From Bactericera cockerelli (lineage: Eukaryota; Arthropoda; Insecta; Hemiptera; Triozidae), in NCBI GenBank assembly GCA_024516035.1, contig CM044967.1:11111331-11175330 (forward strand): a stretch of 64,000 nucleotides of DNA. The letters run 5' to 3'. Position numbers and translations under genes: made by a program. Under the pieces are notes generated by a model that made no database searches, had not been told where the DNA came from, and saw only the letters and a program-made list of their open reading frames with translations. Shown here in pieces: positions 11,401-22,277 of the stretch; position 1 is the stretch's first letter; each line of letters begins with the position of its first letter.

Positions 11401-13871
11401 CTTTTTTTGTTGTTGTATAAATACAGTTTTGTATAAATCTTGCAAACTTAAAATCCCAATAAGTTGAAAATCCTACTAACTTGAAAGAATTCTTTGGTCA
11501 AATTTCATTTCTTATTTGAAATCCCAATAATTTGAATCAGTCACTCTTGAATTTCAAGTTAGCAGGATTCTACAGTATACAATAAAAAAGGGGTGTTCCA
11601 TTTAAGACTAAAAAGTTGACAATTCCTTTTGTTACACCCAGTATGAAAAAAAAATTCATCTTTCAAAGCACAATTTTAAAACCATGTACCTTAATTTTAT
11701 GGTTTTAGTGGAATTGAAAATAATGTGTATTAAATAAGGGAAGACTGAACTAGAATCAGAATGGCTACTGACAATTGGTTTGGAATATAAGTAATTGTTG
11801 ATTAGTTTCTAAGGCAACTTGTTGATATGTTGCCAGGTGCTACATTTAAGATTTTTTTTTCCAAAAATTCTTCCTTTCAATTTCAGGAAATTGGAAATGT
11901 AAAGACATAATACTTGAATTTTTTGGGCTATTTCACTGTTTGCACGGGTGGTTGAGTGGTTAAAGGCTCTATTGTTGTAATTCAGCCAATAGACAAGTTT
12001 ATTCTTATACAGGGTGAATCAAAATTATGTGAGAAAAATACTAGGACTGATAGAAATCATCCACTGAAATTGAAATATTCTATGGTGATTTTATCTGATC
12101 TGAGTGTACGAGGTCCGACAATAAAGTTCCCGGACGACCGTCCCTATTGGCTTGGAGGTTACCTTACCGGGTTTCAATGGTGTTTTCCTTCAATATACTC
12201 TCCTTGGGAGTCCACACATGTTTGCATTCAAATTTTCCACTGGTTGAAGCAGTGCTGCAGGTCGTCAAGTGTAACTGCCTTCAGTAGTTCTGCCGTTTTT
12301 GTTTTGACCACTTCAATCGACTCAAAATAGGTTCCTTTGAGCTGACTTTTGATTTTAGGGAATAGAAAAAAGTCGTAAGGGGCCAAGTCCGGTGAGTACG
12401 GTGCATGCTCAAGCACTGTGATTTTCTTGTCGGCCAGAAATCGTCGTATAGAGAGCGCGGTATGAGCTGGTGCATTGTCCTGATGCAGCACCCAGTCACC
12501 GGAACTCCAGAGCTCGGGTCTTTTCTCTTAATTTTTCATGTAAAATTTATCTCACTGTCTCTCTATTTATGTTTATCATATCTGCTATTATTTTTACACT
12601 AAGTCGCCTATCATTTCGGATGATTTTACCAATTTTTTTCACGTTCTCATCTGTTTTTGAAGTGGTAGGTCGGCCTGATCGTTGATCATCTTCGACGTCC
12701 TCCCTACCCTCCTTAAATCTTTTGAACCAATCATAACACGTTATCCTACCCATACACTCATCACCATACACTTCTTTTAACATTTAAAAAAAAAATCCAA
12801 TTGACTTTTGTTTAGTTTTGTGAGAAATTTCAGGTTAACATGTTGTTCTAAAATTTTACTCAACATATTAATTTGAAAAATCCGGCAAAGTGCACTGACA
12901 AGGTGTTCGATTATGACTGATTATTTGAAAACTACCGATCAGAAAGAAATTAAAGTTAATGAAATATAAACATGAGGAACTATGGTTAATTCCTGCAAAA
13001 ATTTGTTGAGCTATGTACATCAGAGCCGGAGCTATGGGGGTCGTCCGGGAACTTTATTGTTGGACCTCGTATTTCTATTTTTTTTCAAAAATCAATGCTA
13101 TAAGGAGGTGGAACTTTATATGTCTTCATGAAATCTTTCATAAAAAATGAAGCTTTTCTGACAATATCAATAAGCCTAGAATATTTTTTATTGCAATTTG
13201 CAAGTTCTATCTCTATCAGCCATAGGTTCCATGACAATTTTGGTCAAGTTATTTAGAAACACCCTTCATACTTGGGCACTTTACCACATAATAATAGCTC
13301 CAAAACTACTGCTGGTATAAAGGGACATTTCAGTCATTTTCCAGAAATATAGGAAGTCTTGCTGGGGGACGTTAAATAGCAACAGTACCAGCATGGTCAG
13401 ATCATAGGACAATAACACAAATCACATTGGTGCCACTAACAGGGATTCTGTTAGGAAGGGTATCTGGCCATATGATGTGGAATTGGGTATAAGTGCTAGC
13501 CAGAATCAAACCAATCTAAAACTTGAGGCAGAGGTTGAACAATGCTGACCACAAATGGGTAATATATTGTGTAACAAAATTTAATGCCAGCAGTACTTTC
13601 CTGCTGGCATTGAATAAAATGCCAGCAGCACTTTCAAAATTTATTCCAGAAGAACTGGCTGATGTCTTTAGATATATTTGAAGAATTGATAAGGTATAAA
13701 GGAAACTTACATGTCTGAGTCCTCTCCTCGGGCCAGTTTATCAGCACATGAGAAAATGCCTTTATGTAGCCAACAGTAAGCATCTACAGCTACAGTTGAG
13801 CCTTTCAAATCAGAAATATGAATTGTATTTCCAGCGTCCTTCACGAATTGTAGCAGATTTGTAATTCCCAT
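5492..13871 (-). CDS. EXO1: Exonuclease 1 (XPG/Rad2-family 5'-3' DNA exonuclease)
   Basis: Nine coding exons: 13871-13711, 11002-10883, 10448-10187, 8962-8747, 8181-8056, 7780-7613, 6920-6692, 6399-6313, 5784-5492. All have GT-AG introns and matching phases, giving 553 codons. EXO1 resects double-strand breaks and excises strands in mismatch repair in the nucleus. The N domain starts [13 protein letters not shown] with [12 protein letters not shown] (first catalytic Asp). VFDGRHLP, the arch residues [19 protein letters not shown] and [10 protein letters not shown] follow, then [18 protein letters not shown] (last metal-binding Asp and helix-two-turn-helix). All metal ligands appear present. 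YDPIKRQ and [16 protein letters not shown] match the conserved end of the nuclease core. The Ser/Lys-rich tail, with an RKLEEID stretch and repeated NPF motifs, is shorter than in the roughly 846-residue human protein. The stop codon overlaps a donor-like GTAAGTG, but polyadenylation signals follow at once. Identification is very secure; only the exact 3' end is open. Confidence 0.95.
5980..6117 (-). mobile_element. tRNA-like SINE, family B (copy in EXO1 intron 8)
   Basis: The minus-strand head near 6117 reads GACCTCAGTGGCTTGATCGATAAGG with a B box GGTGGTTCAATTCC, then the family body ending aacacaaatatgata. It lies in the intron between exons 6399-6313 and 5784-5492, antisense-free relative to the host gene (same strand). 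Related copies are at 57947, 58131, 60753 and, degraded, 63795. The first 14 bases of the head recur inverted just beyond 6117 (cttgatcgatac). Confidence 0.75.
9600..9815 (+). mobile_element. tRNA-derived SINE, family C (5' part)
   Basis: A tRNA-like head (cgtagcgtaacggttgtgac, then B box gagttcgattcccag) followed by gcagactttt...attctgttccg, the same order as the full copy at 58692. The body decays after about 9760. It lies in the EXO1 intron between exons 10448-10187 and 8962-8747, in the antisense orientation. Confidence 0.65.
10455..10870 (+). repeat. Dispersed repeat F, filling most of an EXO1 intron
   Basis: The segment starts cactgccacttatggacaca and runs through caaccgattttcttcaaatttg, cgggtgtaccgttcacgaga and gaatttaaaatgggaccatc. 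The same blocks in the same order recur at 46330-46860, and the last block recurs at 51800-51840. It makes up nearly the whole 434-bp intron between exons 11002-10883 and 10448-10187. No reverse transcriptase frame is seen here, so it could be the 3' end of a LINE or a non-autonomous element. Confidence 0.6.
11446..11579 (+). repeat. Probable pogo/Tigger-like MITE (old copy)
   Basis: Ends carrying cctactaacttgaa on the left and ttcaagttagcaggattctacagta on the right form imperfect inverted repeats of the cagtagaatc type. A second copy is at 23628-23787. It is within EXO1 intron 1. Confidence 0.45.
12109..13069 (-). mobile_element. Internally deleted mariner element
   Basis: A 961-bp element with TA duplications (12107-12108, 13070-13071) and terminal inverted repeats of about 31 bp starting cgaggtccgacaataaag, with one mismatch. 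The minus strand keeps the transposase N-terminus at 12783-12547 (helix-turn-helix region with [14 protein letters not shown] and [10 protein letters not shown]). It also keeps the catalytic C-terminal part at about 12491-12228 ([10 protein letters not shown], then [16 protein letters not shown]). The stretch between, including the first catalytic Asp, is deleted, the join is out of frame, and stops are present (TAA after RETVR, TGA after NQWKI). It is therefore inactive as a source of enzyme, but its ends look intact. It sits in EXO1 intron 1, inside a CAGGGTGA-type repeat that starts at 12012. Confidence 0.9.
13368..13570 (+). repeat. SINE family C body (headless fragment)
   Basis: Blocks gggacgttaaata, gttaggaagggtatctggcc and gaggttgaacaatgctgacc match, in order, the 3' body of the SINE at 58692-59070. 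No tRNA or 5S head precedes it. It is in EXO1 intron 1. Confidence 0.6.
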
Positions 13872-16800
13872 GTTTTACCAATGGAGATATGAATAATAAA
13901 ATAAATTAATATTCTACAGGTATGTAAAATGTATTCAAGAATACATTTCCAGATTATTGAATCAAATCATCACGTAAATATAATTTCTTATCAACACAGT
14001 TTTCAGTTTCTTTAAGCTATTGGGAAATGGGGATTCAGAATTGAATTTCAGATTTTGTATGGTTCAAATAAATTCTTACACTTTAAATTAATAATTTAAT
14101 TTTATATTTTGTGTTCACCCATCACTGTTCACTTGTTCAGTTTCAGTTGCCGCCATTCAAAATTTCAAAAAAAAAATTTTTTGAAATTTCCCTGACAAAT
14201 CACACAGATAAATGAACAGATGTTGAGGAAAAGAATACAGTGTTGCCAGTAGCAGATTAGATCGGAATAATCTAGGCCTAGGCCATCTAGGGAATAATCC
14301 TGTCAATATTTGAAAATGTTATTGCGTGAACCTACCTAGCTAGGTACCTACTAAACTTTTTTAAAGTATTAATTTATAATAATATAATATGTACGTTATT
14401 TACTCATTTATCAGGAAATCACAGGGATAAAGTCAAAATGGAACAAACTTTTTCGCGTAATATACAATGGTCCGTAAGAGATAACTTAAGAAAGCAGAAA
14501 AACGCACTTTGTGTACCAATATTGGCAAAGCGGGGTGGAGGGCAACGTGGGTAAAAATTGTGGCAAATGGCAAACTACAGCGTACTTTCTTTATGTGAAT
14601 ATAAAATTAAAAATATTCTTTATCTGAGTCGCGGTCAGAGGTGCGTTTCTTCGATGGTCTCACAGAGAAAAGTTAACTTGGCAACAGCGATATCTGAACT
14701 TGTATTTCACGGACTATACTTTACGGACTTGTAACCCCTGCATGATTTTTTTTCTTTCGATTTCCATAAATTTGATGCATTCGATATCAATATTCTCACA
14801 CTGAAAACATAAAAAGAGAATACTTGCTAGTTACCTGCCTACTTCTTAAATTATGTATTCAAAACATCATTCTCAACTATGATTTAACAGGGAATGTGGT
14901 GTGATTTTCATTTCTGTGTACCACAGACTTCACTGTACATTGAGCGACTGAAAACCAATTTGAGAGTTACAAAAGCTAGTAAAAAATCTTATAGATATTT
15001 ATCTCCAGAACCGTCGATCATTTTCATTATAAAATTGTGTGGGTATGTGTGTCTAATGTGTGTTTTAGAGAGAGAGAGAGAGAGAGAGTAGATGTATTGT
15101 ATACTGTATAGATACATCTCTATACAGGATTGTCCCAAAAGATAAGGACAACTACTCGACCAATGATATAATATTGGACTAATGAATTCAATATCAATAC
15201 CGTCAACATGCTAAAACTCATAACCTTTAGTATTTATTTGGGTTTTGGCGTCGCTTTTGAGTAGCTGCGTTGTTAGAAAAGCCAATTTTAAACACTGTCG
15301 TTATATGGATAATGGCCACATTTAGTGAATTTATTGGCTTGGCTTTTCTAACAACGCAGCTACTCAAATTAATAATCTTCACTAAGTATGTGGAGGTCTG
15401 AGAATAGCCAGGAAAACATAGATTACCATGATTGCCATAGATGGTTTCAAAATTAGAACTGTTACCAATCTCGTAATATTTTAGGAAGGCCCACCGTCCA
15501 CGACATTTTGAAGTCCCTCCATGGGTATTTTCTGATAATCACTTCTCAGCATCTTCAGGCGAATGAGCAGGAGCTGATAAATCAAAACATCCGAAGCCTT
15601 TCAGAAGTTACGAGATTGGTGACTGTTCTGCTTTCGAATCCCTGTCACCACGGTAATAAACGTTCTGCTATAATTACTATTCCCGACTCTACTAAGGCTA
15701 GATGAGCATAATTTGAGTAACTGCAGGGTTGTTTGGTAAGCGAATCGTTGGTAATTTTTCCGATTTGAGGGCGTGTCTGGCTTAGCTTAACTTTAAACCT
15801 GTTTCATAATGTGGCCTTTGGAGTGTAAATTACGATACATTATTATGTATGACGTCATGCGGTGTTGTCATATTGGAAAATATCTTTTCGATAATCGATA
15901 TTTTTACGATCGAGATCAAATAATCGAATTGATTATCTCAACCTATTTTCAATCTTGAATCTTTTTACTTTTTTATCTTCAATATTTTTGATAATAGAAT
16001 TATAATTTAATTAAATTATTTAAATACCTTCCTTTTCTAATTCTTAATGAAACATGAAAATGATCAAATTGATCATTTCATTAAGTTCAATTGGTTGGAA
16101 ATCAAGGATCTTTCTGATAACCTATTTACAATAGTACCTAATACTATTAATAGGTATTTCAATATTTGTTTTTGAGTTCTTCACTAACAAAACTACAAAA
16201 TTTCTCACACCTTCTTTCCTTCAATTGATTATTGAAGAAATTTTAAGTGTTTCCTGTGATTCCAATGTAAATCCAATTAAAGTGCTACTTATTTTAATGA
16301 TTCCATTGCCTTTTTGTTAATGTACCTACCTACATCATCAATTTTCACTTGGTCAAAGTGAACAGGTAATACCTAATCTTGGTTCTTGTTAGATAATCCT
16401 TGTATTTATCATGTACAGTGTAATTATATCCAAACAGACCAGTTCTCTTGCATTTTTTTTCTTCTTCTACATATGTTTTTATATTTTATGTATCTCATGA
16501 TGGTAAAAACTGATGGGCATGAATAAGTGACAGATGATAATTTGTAAATTACTGTCCCTGTGGTTGAACAGTAAATTATTGAACTGCTTGTTGTCCAGAG
16601 AAACTGAGTGATCCTGGGTTGGGGAGAATTATCTAAGAATAATATCTCTTCCTTCCAAGGTAAAGAAAATGTGAATATTTCAGGCAAAGGCTTAGTTATG
16701 CTGTTACGTTCAGGTAACGTTTCAGTGCTGAGTACACTGCCTTGGGAAGGTGTCCTTGGTGAAGTTTTTGTGTTGTGAAAATAACAATATAGCTATCTCT

Positions 16801-17157
16801 GTCATAAATATTAGACATCCATAAAAAAAAACGAATATGTGACCCTAGCTTATTCAGCCCACTCTAGACTGGGTGATGTTGATATTGGTAGCTGTAGTTC
16901 TTGTAACCAATTTGGCTACAGCTGGGAGGAGTGATGATTTCCTGCCAATTTAAATTGAAAAGTTGGCTTGTCCTGAAACACATATTTTTATGTGTGATCA
17001 TTTGATCAATTATCATTAGAACATAGGCTTTTTCTTTAGACACCATTAATTTGCCTTCGGAAACTGCAAGCTAGACTGGCTTGGTAGGTTTGCCTAGTCT
17101 GTTCTCTGTTTTAGTACTCTAGCAACATACTAGTCTTCTCCCTGTTTAAAGTCCCTC
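13872..17157. other. EXO1 upstream region and intergenic DNA
   Basis: The EXO1 promoter and any 5' UTR exon should lie just right of 13871, but no TATA box is evident. Further right there is an (AG)n tract (15068-15089), a CAGGATTGTCCC-type repeat end at about 15124, a strong 30-bp hairpin (15256-15368), and a fragment ending ctttaaacctgtttcataatg near 15790-15820 that recurs near 61170. The small open frames have no recognisable domains. No gene is supported here. Confidence 0.5.
15256..15368. repeat. 30-bp perfect inverted repeat (hairpin)
   Basis: The arm at 15256-15285 (tttgagtagctgcgttgtta...) is matched in reverse complement at 15339-15368, with a 53-nt loop. The perfect match implies a young or constrained structure. 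It may be the interior of a MITE beginning near 15124. Confidence 0.7.
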
Positions 17158-17161
17158 TTAA

Positions 17162-17433
17162 CACTTTCCGTGCCGGTGTTACCATTTGGTAACACCTGTT
17201 CAGAAAAATGGTGTTACCGTTTGGTAACACCAAAGATCGTAAAGACATCTACTTCTCGACCCCGGTGTTATCTTTTGGTAACACCTTACATGGAATAGTG
17301 TTACCAAATGGCAGAACAAGAAAAACTTCAAAAAAATTTAAGCGTGTGCCGGTGTTACCATTTGGTAAAACCGGCCAAATATCGCTACGGCACTGGGCAA
17401 TAATTTCAAAATGAGTCTCCGGCACGGAAAGTG
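17162..17433. mobile_element. piggyBac-type MITE containing a hairpin array
   Basis: A 272-bp element flanked by TTAA (17158-17161 and 17434-17437) with 15-bp perfect terminal inverted repeats cactttccgtgccgg. TTAA target sites followed by a CA/CC-rich end are typical of piggyBac-related elements. There is no transposase. Inside are four near copies of the palindrome GGTGTTACC-NNTT-GGTAACACC (starts 17175, 17210, 17264, 17351) and one half-site (about 17297). Starts are spaced about 35, 54, 33 and 54 bp, a repeating 35+54 pattern. Confidence 0.8.
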
Positions 17434-17437
17434 TTAA

Positions 17438-18567
17438 GCTGGTACAATCACCATCAATTGGTTAAACTTCTGCCTTAAATAGCTCTAATAAATACTTCAA
17501 AACCATATAGAATCAACTTGTCACAATAGGTTTGAATTGGTCTCAGATTTAATTGTATTCAGTTTTAACTAAAACCCTAGAAACCAGGTCTAATAGAAAA
17601 AAAAAAAAAAAATAATTATGTCAAATAAAAATGAACTCCCTTGGTTTTAGTCTCAAGAATGGACAATTTTAGTAAGGTGGTTTTGTTGATCCAGAAATAT
17701 GATAACCAAACTTGACAGCTATGTACCTATTCCGTTAGGTTGGTAGCATCATATTTTACTACTGAAAAAATAGAACAAAAAAATCATGAAAACATGCTTC
17801 ATTAATATTCATACAATGAATTATTCCATGTATATCTTCTCCATACCATCATATCTCTTGCATCCAGAGGACTTTATAACTTGCTTGATATGTGATACTT
17901 AATACTCTGTTATAAATGTTATAATGCAGTCCTAACTACACAAAATGATGAAGTCTATAAATTATTGTGTTTTCTTCTGCTCATTTTTCAAAATGACTTT
18001 GTGTACCACCACTTTGAACCTGAATAAGATGAGGTTAGCTTTGCTTTCCCTGTGTAAAAACATACTAAGAAAGTTGGGCTGGATTTTGCAGTGACCTAGC
18101 CTATCCACTTGGAGTTTTTTTTTAAGATTTATTTTTTTATGGATGAGTAATAATATTTTTTTAGGCCTTTTTTTTATTTATTAGCCATAAAACAGGTAGC
18201 TGTGTTGTAGCTTTTCCATCCCATAGTATGCCTTCCCTCTGATGAGCAAGAAGGAAAAATAATGATATTTTTAGTTTAATAAGCCACATAGGTATTTTAA
18301 TTATTTTGTACTTAAAAAAATGCTACTAACTAAAGTCAATATTATTTTTGACACCAATTTTTGGGTTTTAGAATATTTTACACATATTTGGATTATTTCT
18401 AGATTTTTCTTTTAACCTCGAGGTACCTTAGGAATTTGGAAATGGTAACAAACAAGCCCTTAATGAATTCTTACATTTATATTCAGATACCCTCTATTAT
18501 ATATTGTCATATATAATCATATATTCAAGATAGTAAATATTGAAATTGTGTTTGATTTTTTTTTCAG
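17438..18567. other. Intergenic DNA upstream of the ankyrin gene
   Basis: AT-rich, with an A tract near 17600 and no recognised gene. Positions 18552-18567 form a pyrimidine tract ending in CAG, a plausible 3' splice site 61 nt before the ankyrin ATG. If that site is used, the promoter and first exon of the ankyrin gene are further upstream and not identifiable by eye. Confidence 0.45.
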
Positions 18568-18628
18568 GAACTCCTAAAAAAAATCAGAGCTATCGGTAAT
18601 TCTCAAGCTGCTAAACAAACATCAAAAA

Positions 18629-20548
18629 ATGGAGAGAAGAGTCATTCTAGTCCCTAGACGTAGATGTTATAAAAGGATTGAAAGCTTGATGGATGCTATT
18701 GTCTCAAATGATGTGGAAGTTATCAAAAATATTTTGGAAAGTGGATTTAATGTAAATTTCAAGTATGATTTACATACACCCCTAACTCTAGCAATTGAAC
18801 TTGAAAATCTGGAAATTGTAGAACTTTTAATTCAACATGGAGCAAATGTAAACTATAGAAATGCTGATAACCTATCACCTCTGTATATTACTTGTTTTAG
18901 TAGCTATAACATTGCAGATATAGCCAGGATGTTGATAAAAAATGGAGCTGATCTGAATTTTAGAGATAAGTGTGGTTATACTCCCCTTCATATGTCAGTC
19001 ATAAGAAAACATGTGGTGTTGTTTGATGAGCTAGTCCATAATGAATATACAGATCTCAATGCACAATCAACTAATGGGGTAACTGCAATAGCCTTAGCCA
19101 CACAACGAGGTTATTATGCAATGGTAGTGAAATTAATAGAACAGGGTGGTGATCCAGATATTTGTGATATAAAAGGCACTACACCTCTGTACATATCATG
19201 TATCACTATGTGTAGTTACAAGCAAATGATTATGGATTTAAAGCAAAGTGATGAGGCATGCCCCAAGTTAAGTGACCTTATCACAACATCAGAAGAAATT
19301 CTCAAAGGAGAACAGAAAACCCTTGCTGGAAAATTCAAAATCATGAAAGAATTAGTGGTAAAAGTAGGAATCACAATTAAACCTGAAGATAAATTCATGC
19401 CCCTGCATGTTTGTATAATTGGAGTATTGCCCAATGACAGCAATTATTTTAGATTTCTCTATGAATCAATTACAGGGAATAATTTAACTCGAAAACTTGA
19501 ATCTTATGAGTATGCTCTAGGCAATGAGCTGTCGTATCTGACTGAAAAAGTTAGGTTCTTGTTAGAACATGGTGCTAAACCTAATGTTGCTGTGTTGGGT
19601 GTATCCACATTTCACTATGCTGCTTATTTTGGTTATACCAAAGTTATGGAACATCTGATTGAGCATTCCACTACCGAAGAGTATGGTCTAAACTATGCTA
19701 TTCCTCATAATGGTGCCACTCCACTCCATATTGCCTGTGCTAAGGGACATCAAGAGATTGCAGAAATGCTCATTAATGCCAAAGCCAACATGAATGCCAA
19801 GATGAAAACAAATGAAACTCCTTTATATTTTGCTGCTAAGAGAAATCAACCTGGACTGGTTAAAGTATTACTTGACAAAGGTGCATTTATTGATTTAAAA
19901 ATCCACAATGTCAACCCTTTGACAGTTGCAAAGCAAAGTGGTTACACTGAATCTGTAAAAGTATTAAATAAAGCCGAATGTTTTATAAAAGCTGTCAAAA
20001 GAAACCAAGTATCATTAGTAAAGAAATATTTACTACTTGGAGCACCAATAAATGTACGCAGTGAAAAAGCAAAGTCAGCTATTCATTATGCTGCTTCTAG
20101 AAATTATGGACCTATGCTTAGTCTCTTAATACACCATGGAGCCGAAGTGAATTTTGTTGATGAACTAGATTATACTCCTCTTCACTATTCCGCAAAACTT
20201 AATTCCTGTGAAAATCTGAAAATATTGCTCAGCAATGGTGCTATTTACAATAAGAAAAGTTCTGTCACAGACAAAATGCCCTTTGACTTAGCTACAAATG
20301 ACAATAGACAATTCTTGGGACTCATTGACAGAATGTTTTTTAAAACAGAAAGAGGTGTTAAAGATGTTTTGGATCTACTGTTTTTACTAAAGAGTAAGAA
20401 CAATAAAGAAGATCTCAATGCCATTCTGAATACTGTCAATAGCAATGAAGACACACTTCATCGAGTTGCCTGTAGTTATGGTTACCATGAAATCTCAGCA
20501 GAGCTGAATCGGCTAAAAATGCACGTGTCTCTACAATTTGAAGACTAG
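18629..20548 (+). CDS. Ankyrin-repeat protein, intronless coding region
   Basis: A complete 639-residue frame in one exon, with ATG in good context (aaaaATGG) and stop TAG. The N-terminal block (residues about 15-190) holds roughly five ankyrin repeats, with signatures such as TPLTLAIELENLEIVELLIQ and YTPLHMSVIRKH. Residues about 195-300 are a charged region without clear repeats. A second block (about 300-560) contains ATPLHIACAKGHQEIAEML, ETPLYFAAKRNQ and YTPLHYSAKL. The last 80 residues are helical-looking with no known motif. No signal peptide, transmembrane segment, DEATH, SOCS or kinase domain is visible. Ankyrin repeats bind other proteins, so the role cannot be named. Base use is AT-rich like its surroundings. 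The lack of coding introns among intron-rich neighbours fits a retrocopy, an acquired gene, or simply a large last exon. No clear AATAAA was found nearby. Confidence 0.9.
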   Translation: MERRVILVPRRRCYKRIESLMDAIVSNDVEVIKNILESGFNVNFKYDLHTPLTLAIELENLEIVELLIQHGANVNYRNADNLSPLYITCFSSYNIADIARMLIKNGADLNFRDKCGYTPLHMSVIRKHVVLFDELVHNEYTDLNAQSTNGVTAIALATQRGYYAMVVKLIEQGGDPDICDIKGTTPLYISCITMCSYKQMIMDLKQSDEACPKLSDLITTSEEILKGEQKTLAGKFKIMKELVVKVGITIKPEDKFMPLHVCIIGVLPNDSNYFRFLYESITGNNLTRKLESYEYALGNELSYLTEKVRFLLEHGAKPNVAVLGVSTFHYAAYFGYTKVMEHLIEHSTTEEYGLNYAIPHNGATPLHIACAKGHQEIAEMLINAKANMNAKMKTNETPLYFAAKRNQPGLVKVLLDKGAFIDLKIHNVNPLTVAKQSGYTESVKVLNKAECFIKAVKRNQVSLVKKYLLLGAPINVRSEKAKSAIHYAASRNYGPMLSLLIHHGAEVNFVDELDYTPLHYSAKLNSCENLKILLSNGAIYNKKSSVTDKMPFDLATNDNRQFLGLIDRMFFKTERGVKDVLDLLFLLKSKNNKEDLNAILNTVNSNEDTLHRVACSYGYHEISAELNRLKMHVSLQFED

Positions 20549-20929
20549 ACGACATTATTTCTACTAATTCTCAAGGCTGTGCACATGAAAATTCAGGGTG
20601 TTCAGTCTATAAGAAGGAGGTTATAAAATATGTTAATATTTTTCCAACACATATAAAATAGGAGCCACCAGCCACATTATGCCAAGAGCTGCAACATCTG
20701 AATCATCACCCACAGGCAGGGTTCATCCATGGTGTTACTTCCACTTGGTAAACACCTATAAACCTTGGTTGTTTGAGCCTTCATAAAGTAAAAAGGCGAT
20801 AACTCTAACAAGAAAGTGAAATTGTTGGTCACATTGTGATAATTTTTATTATAACCATACCAAAATTCAGGTCATTTTGACGTGTGATTCTTGAGTTTCA
20901 AGGGCACCACACACACTGAAGTCATTCTA
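20549..20929. other. 3' flank of the ankyrin gene
   Basis: No gene. A sequence at about 20730-20755 (ggtgttact...ttggtaaacacc) resembles the hairpin unit of the MITE at 17162, though no complete MITE is visible here. Confidence 0.4.
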
Positions 20930-21988
20930 CAGGGTGGACCAAAAAAACGTTTACACCCGTTAATGGTAGATTACTGACGACATTTCTAGGACGGATCTGC
21001 AATCCGTTTTTTCGGATTCGCCTTCGTAACTGCACAAAGTGATTTTTTGCAACTTTCCGAAAAAGTCCGACTTTGGCTTATTCTTCAGGTCAGTACTTTT
21101 TTCCTGTTTAAGATGAGTTGATTCTGAACAATTTTGCAGAAAGCCAACAAAATTTCGATGTTTCTAGCTACACTACTTTGTTTTTTACGATTTGGTTTGT
21201 CATATTTTTTTACACCTAAACAGAAAAAAACACCCAAAAAAACTTTTTTACTAAATAAAACACTCGACATTTGTCCGAACAAATTTTGGCACAGACATGG
21301 GCAAGTTTGATAAAAGTTGGCGGTCGCCCCGAGGATGCTAAAAAATAATTTTACGATTTTTTATCACGTGATCTTCTGGGAAAAATTATTAGATGTTTGC
21401 CAAAAACTCTTCAAAAATCCTAAGAGTTTTCTAGCTGTAGACTGTGTAAGGGCGTCTTGTATTGTTTACAAAAATTGTTTACATTGCTTTTTTTGAATAC
21501 CGCGGTCTCACATGCCTTCATCAGCCAGTTTAGGAAAATTCAAATGATAAATTTCGTGCAACTCAGATTGTCAGTGGTGTTAGCTAGATGTGGTAATGCT
21601 ACGAGTGTCTGCCGCATGACCGAGGTTCAATTCTCGGCGGTCAATATTATTTTAATTATCAAAAAAAATATTTTATTCATACCTGTATCTGAACTGTTGT
21701 AACACCAACAATTTATGGTTTTTTTGGGGGTAATACCATCTGTAAATTGAGTTATATCAGGTGCTATTGGTATCACAATACACATAATTATTATTCATGT
21801 AAGCCCCTGAGAGACTGCCTTGATAATGAATGTGAGGATGGTTTTTCTTATGCTTCCCTACGAGAGAAAAAAAAACTAGCGAATTTTCCAAACGAAAATA
21901 GAGTTTATGAAATAAATCCAGGTAAATATGTAGGTAGGTTCTTCTATCATAAACAATACTAATTAAATAATAAATATTTACAGATTGC

Positions 21989-22277
21989 AGTAGTCACTGT
22001 GGCAGATCGAGTTAGCGCGCTAGGCATTGCACACATGGTGACCTGGGTTCGATTCCCAGCGGGGGAGAATTTTTTCTACTCTGTACTTGGATGTTCGGGG
22101 TCCACTCATACCTCGTGAGGAAAAATGAGTGGCTGCTTTAATGTGAAGCAGCGACCAGTGGCAGCATCTTAGGCAAAAAAATAATACAAGATATTGTAAA
22201 TTAAAGTGGTAAAGTCCTATGATTCTGCGCTACCCACTAAAATTGTGACATAATAACACAAAGAAAAAGCAAGCATT
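21989..22277 (+). mobile_element. tRNA-derived SINE, family A (copy 2)
   Basis: The same head (ggcagatcgagttagcgcgc, B box gggttcgattccca) and body as the copy at 1177, in plus orientation. A perfect 15-bp target duplication atatttacagattgc flanks it at 21974-21988 and 22278-22292. The body is more divergent than in the other three copies. It is nested inside foldback transposon 1. Confidence 0.85.

Noticed and set aside
17208..17414. 68-codon frame with repeated VLPFGNT
   Set aside because: The repeats are the translated hairpin units of a MITE, not a protein.
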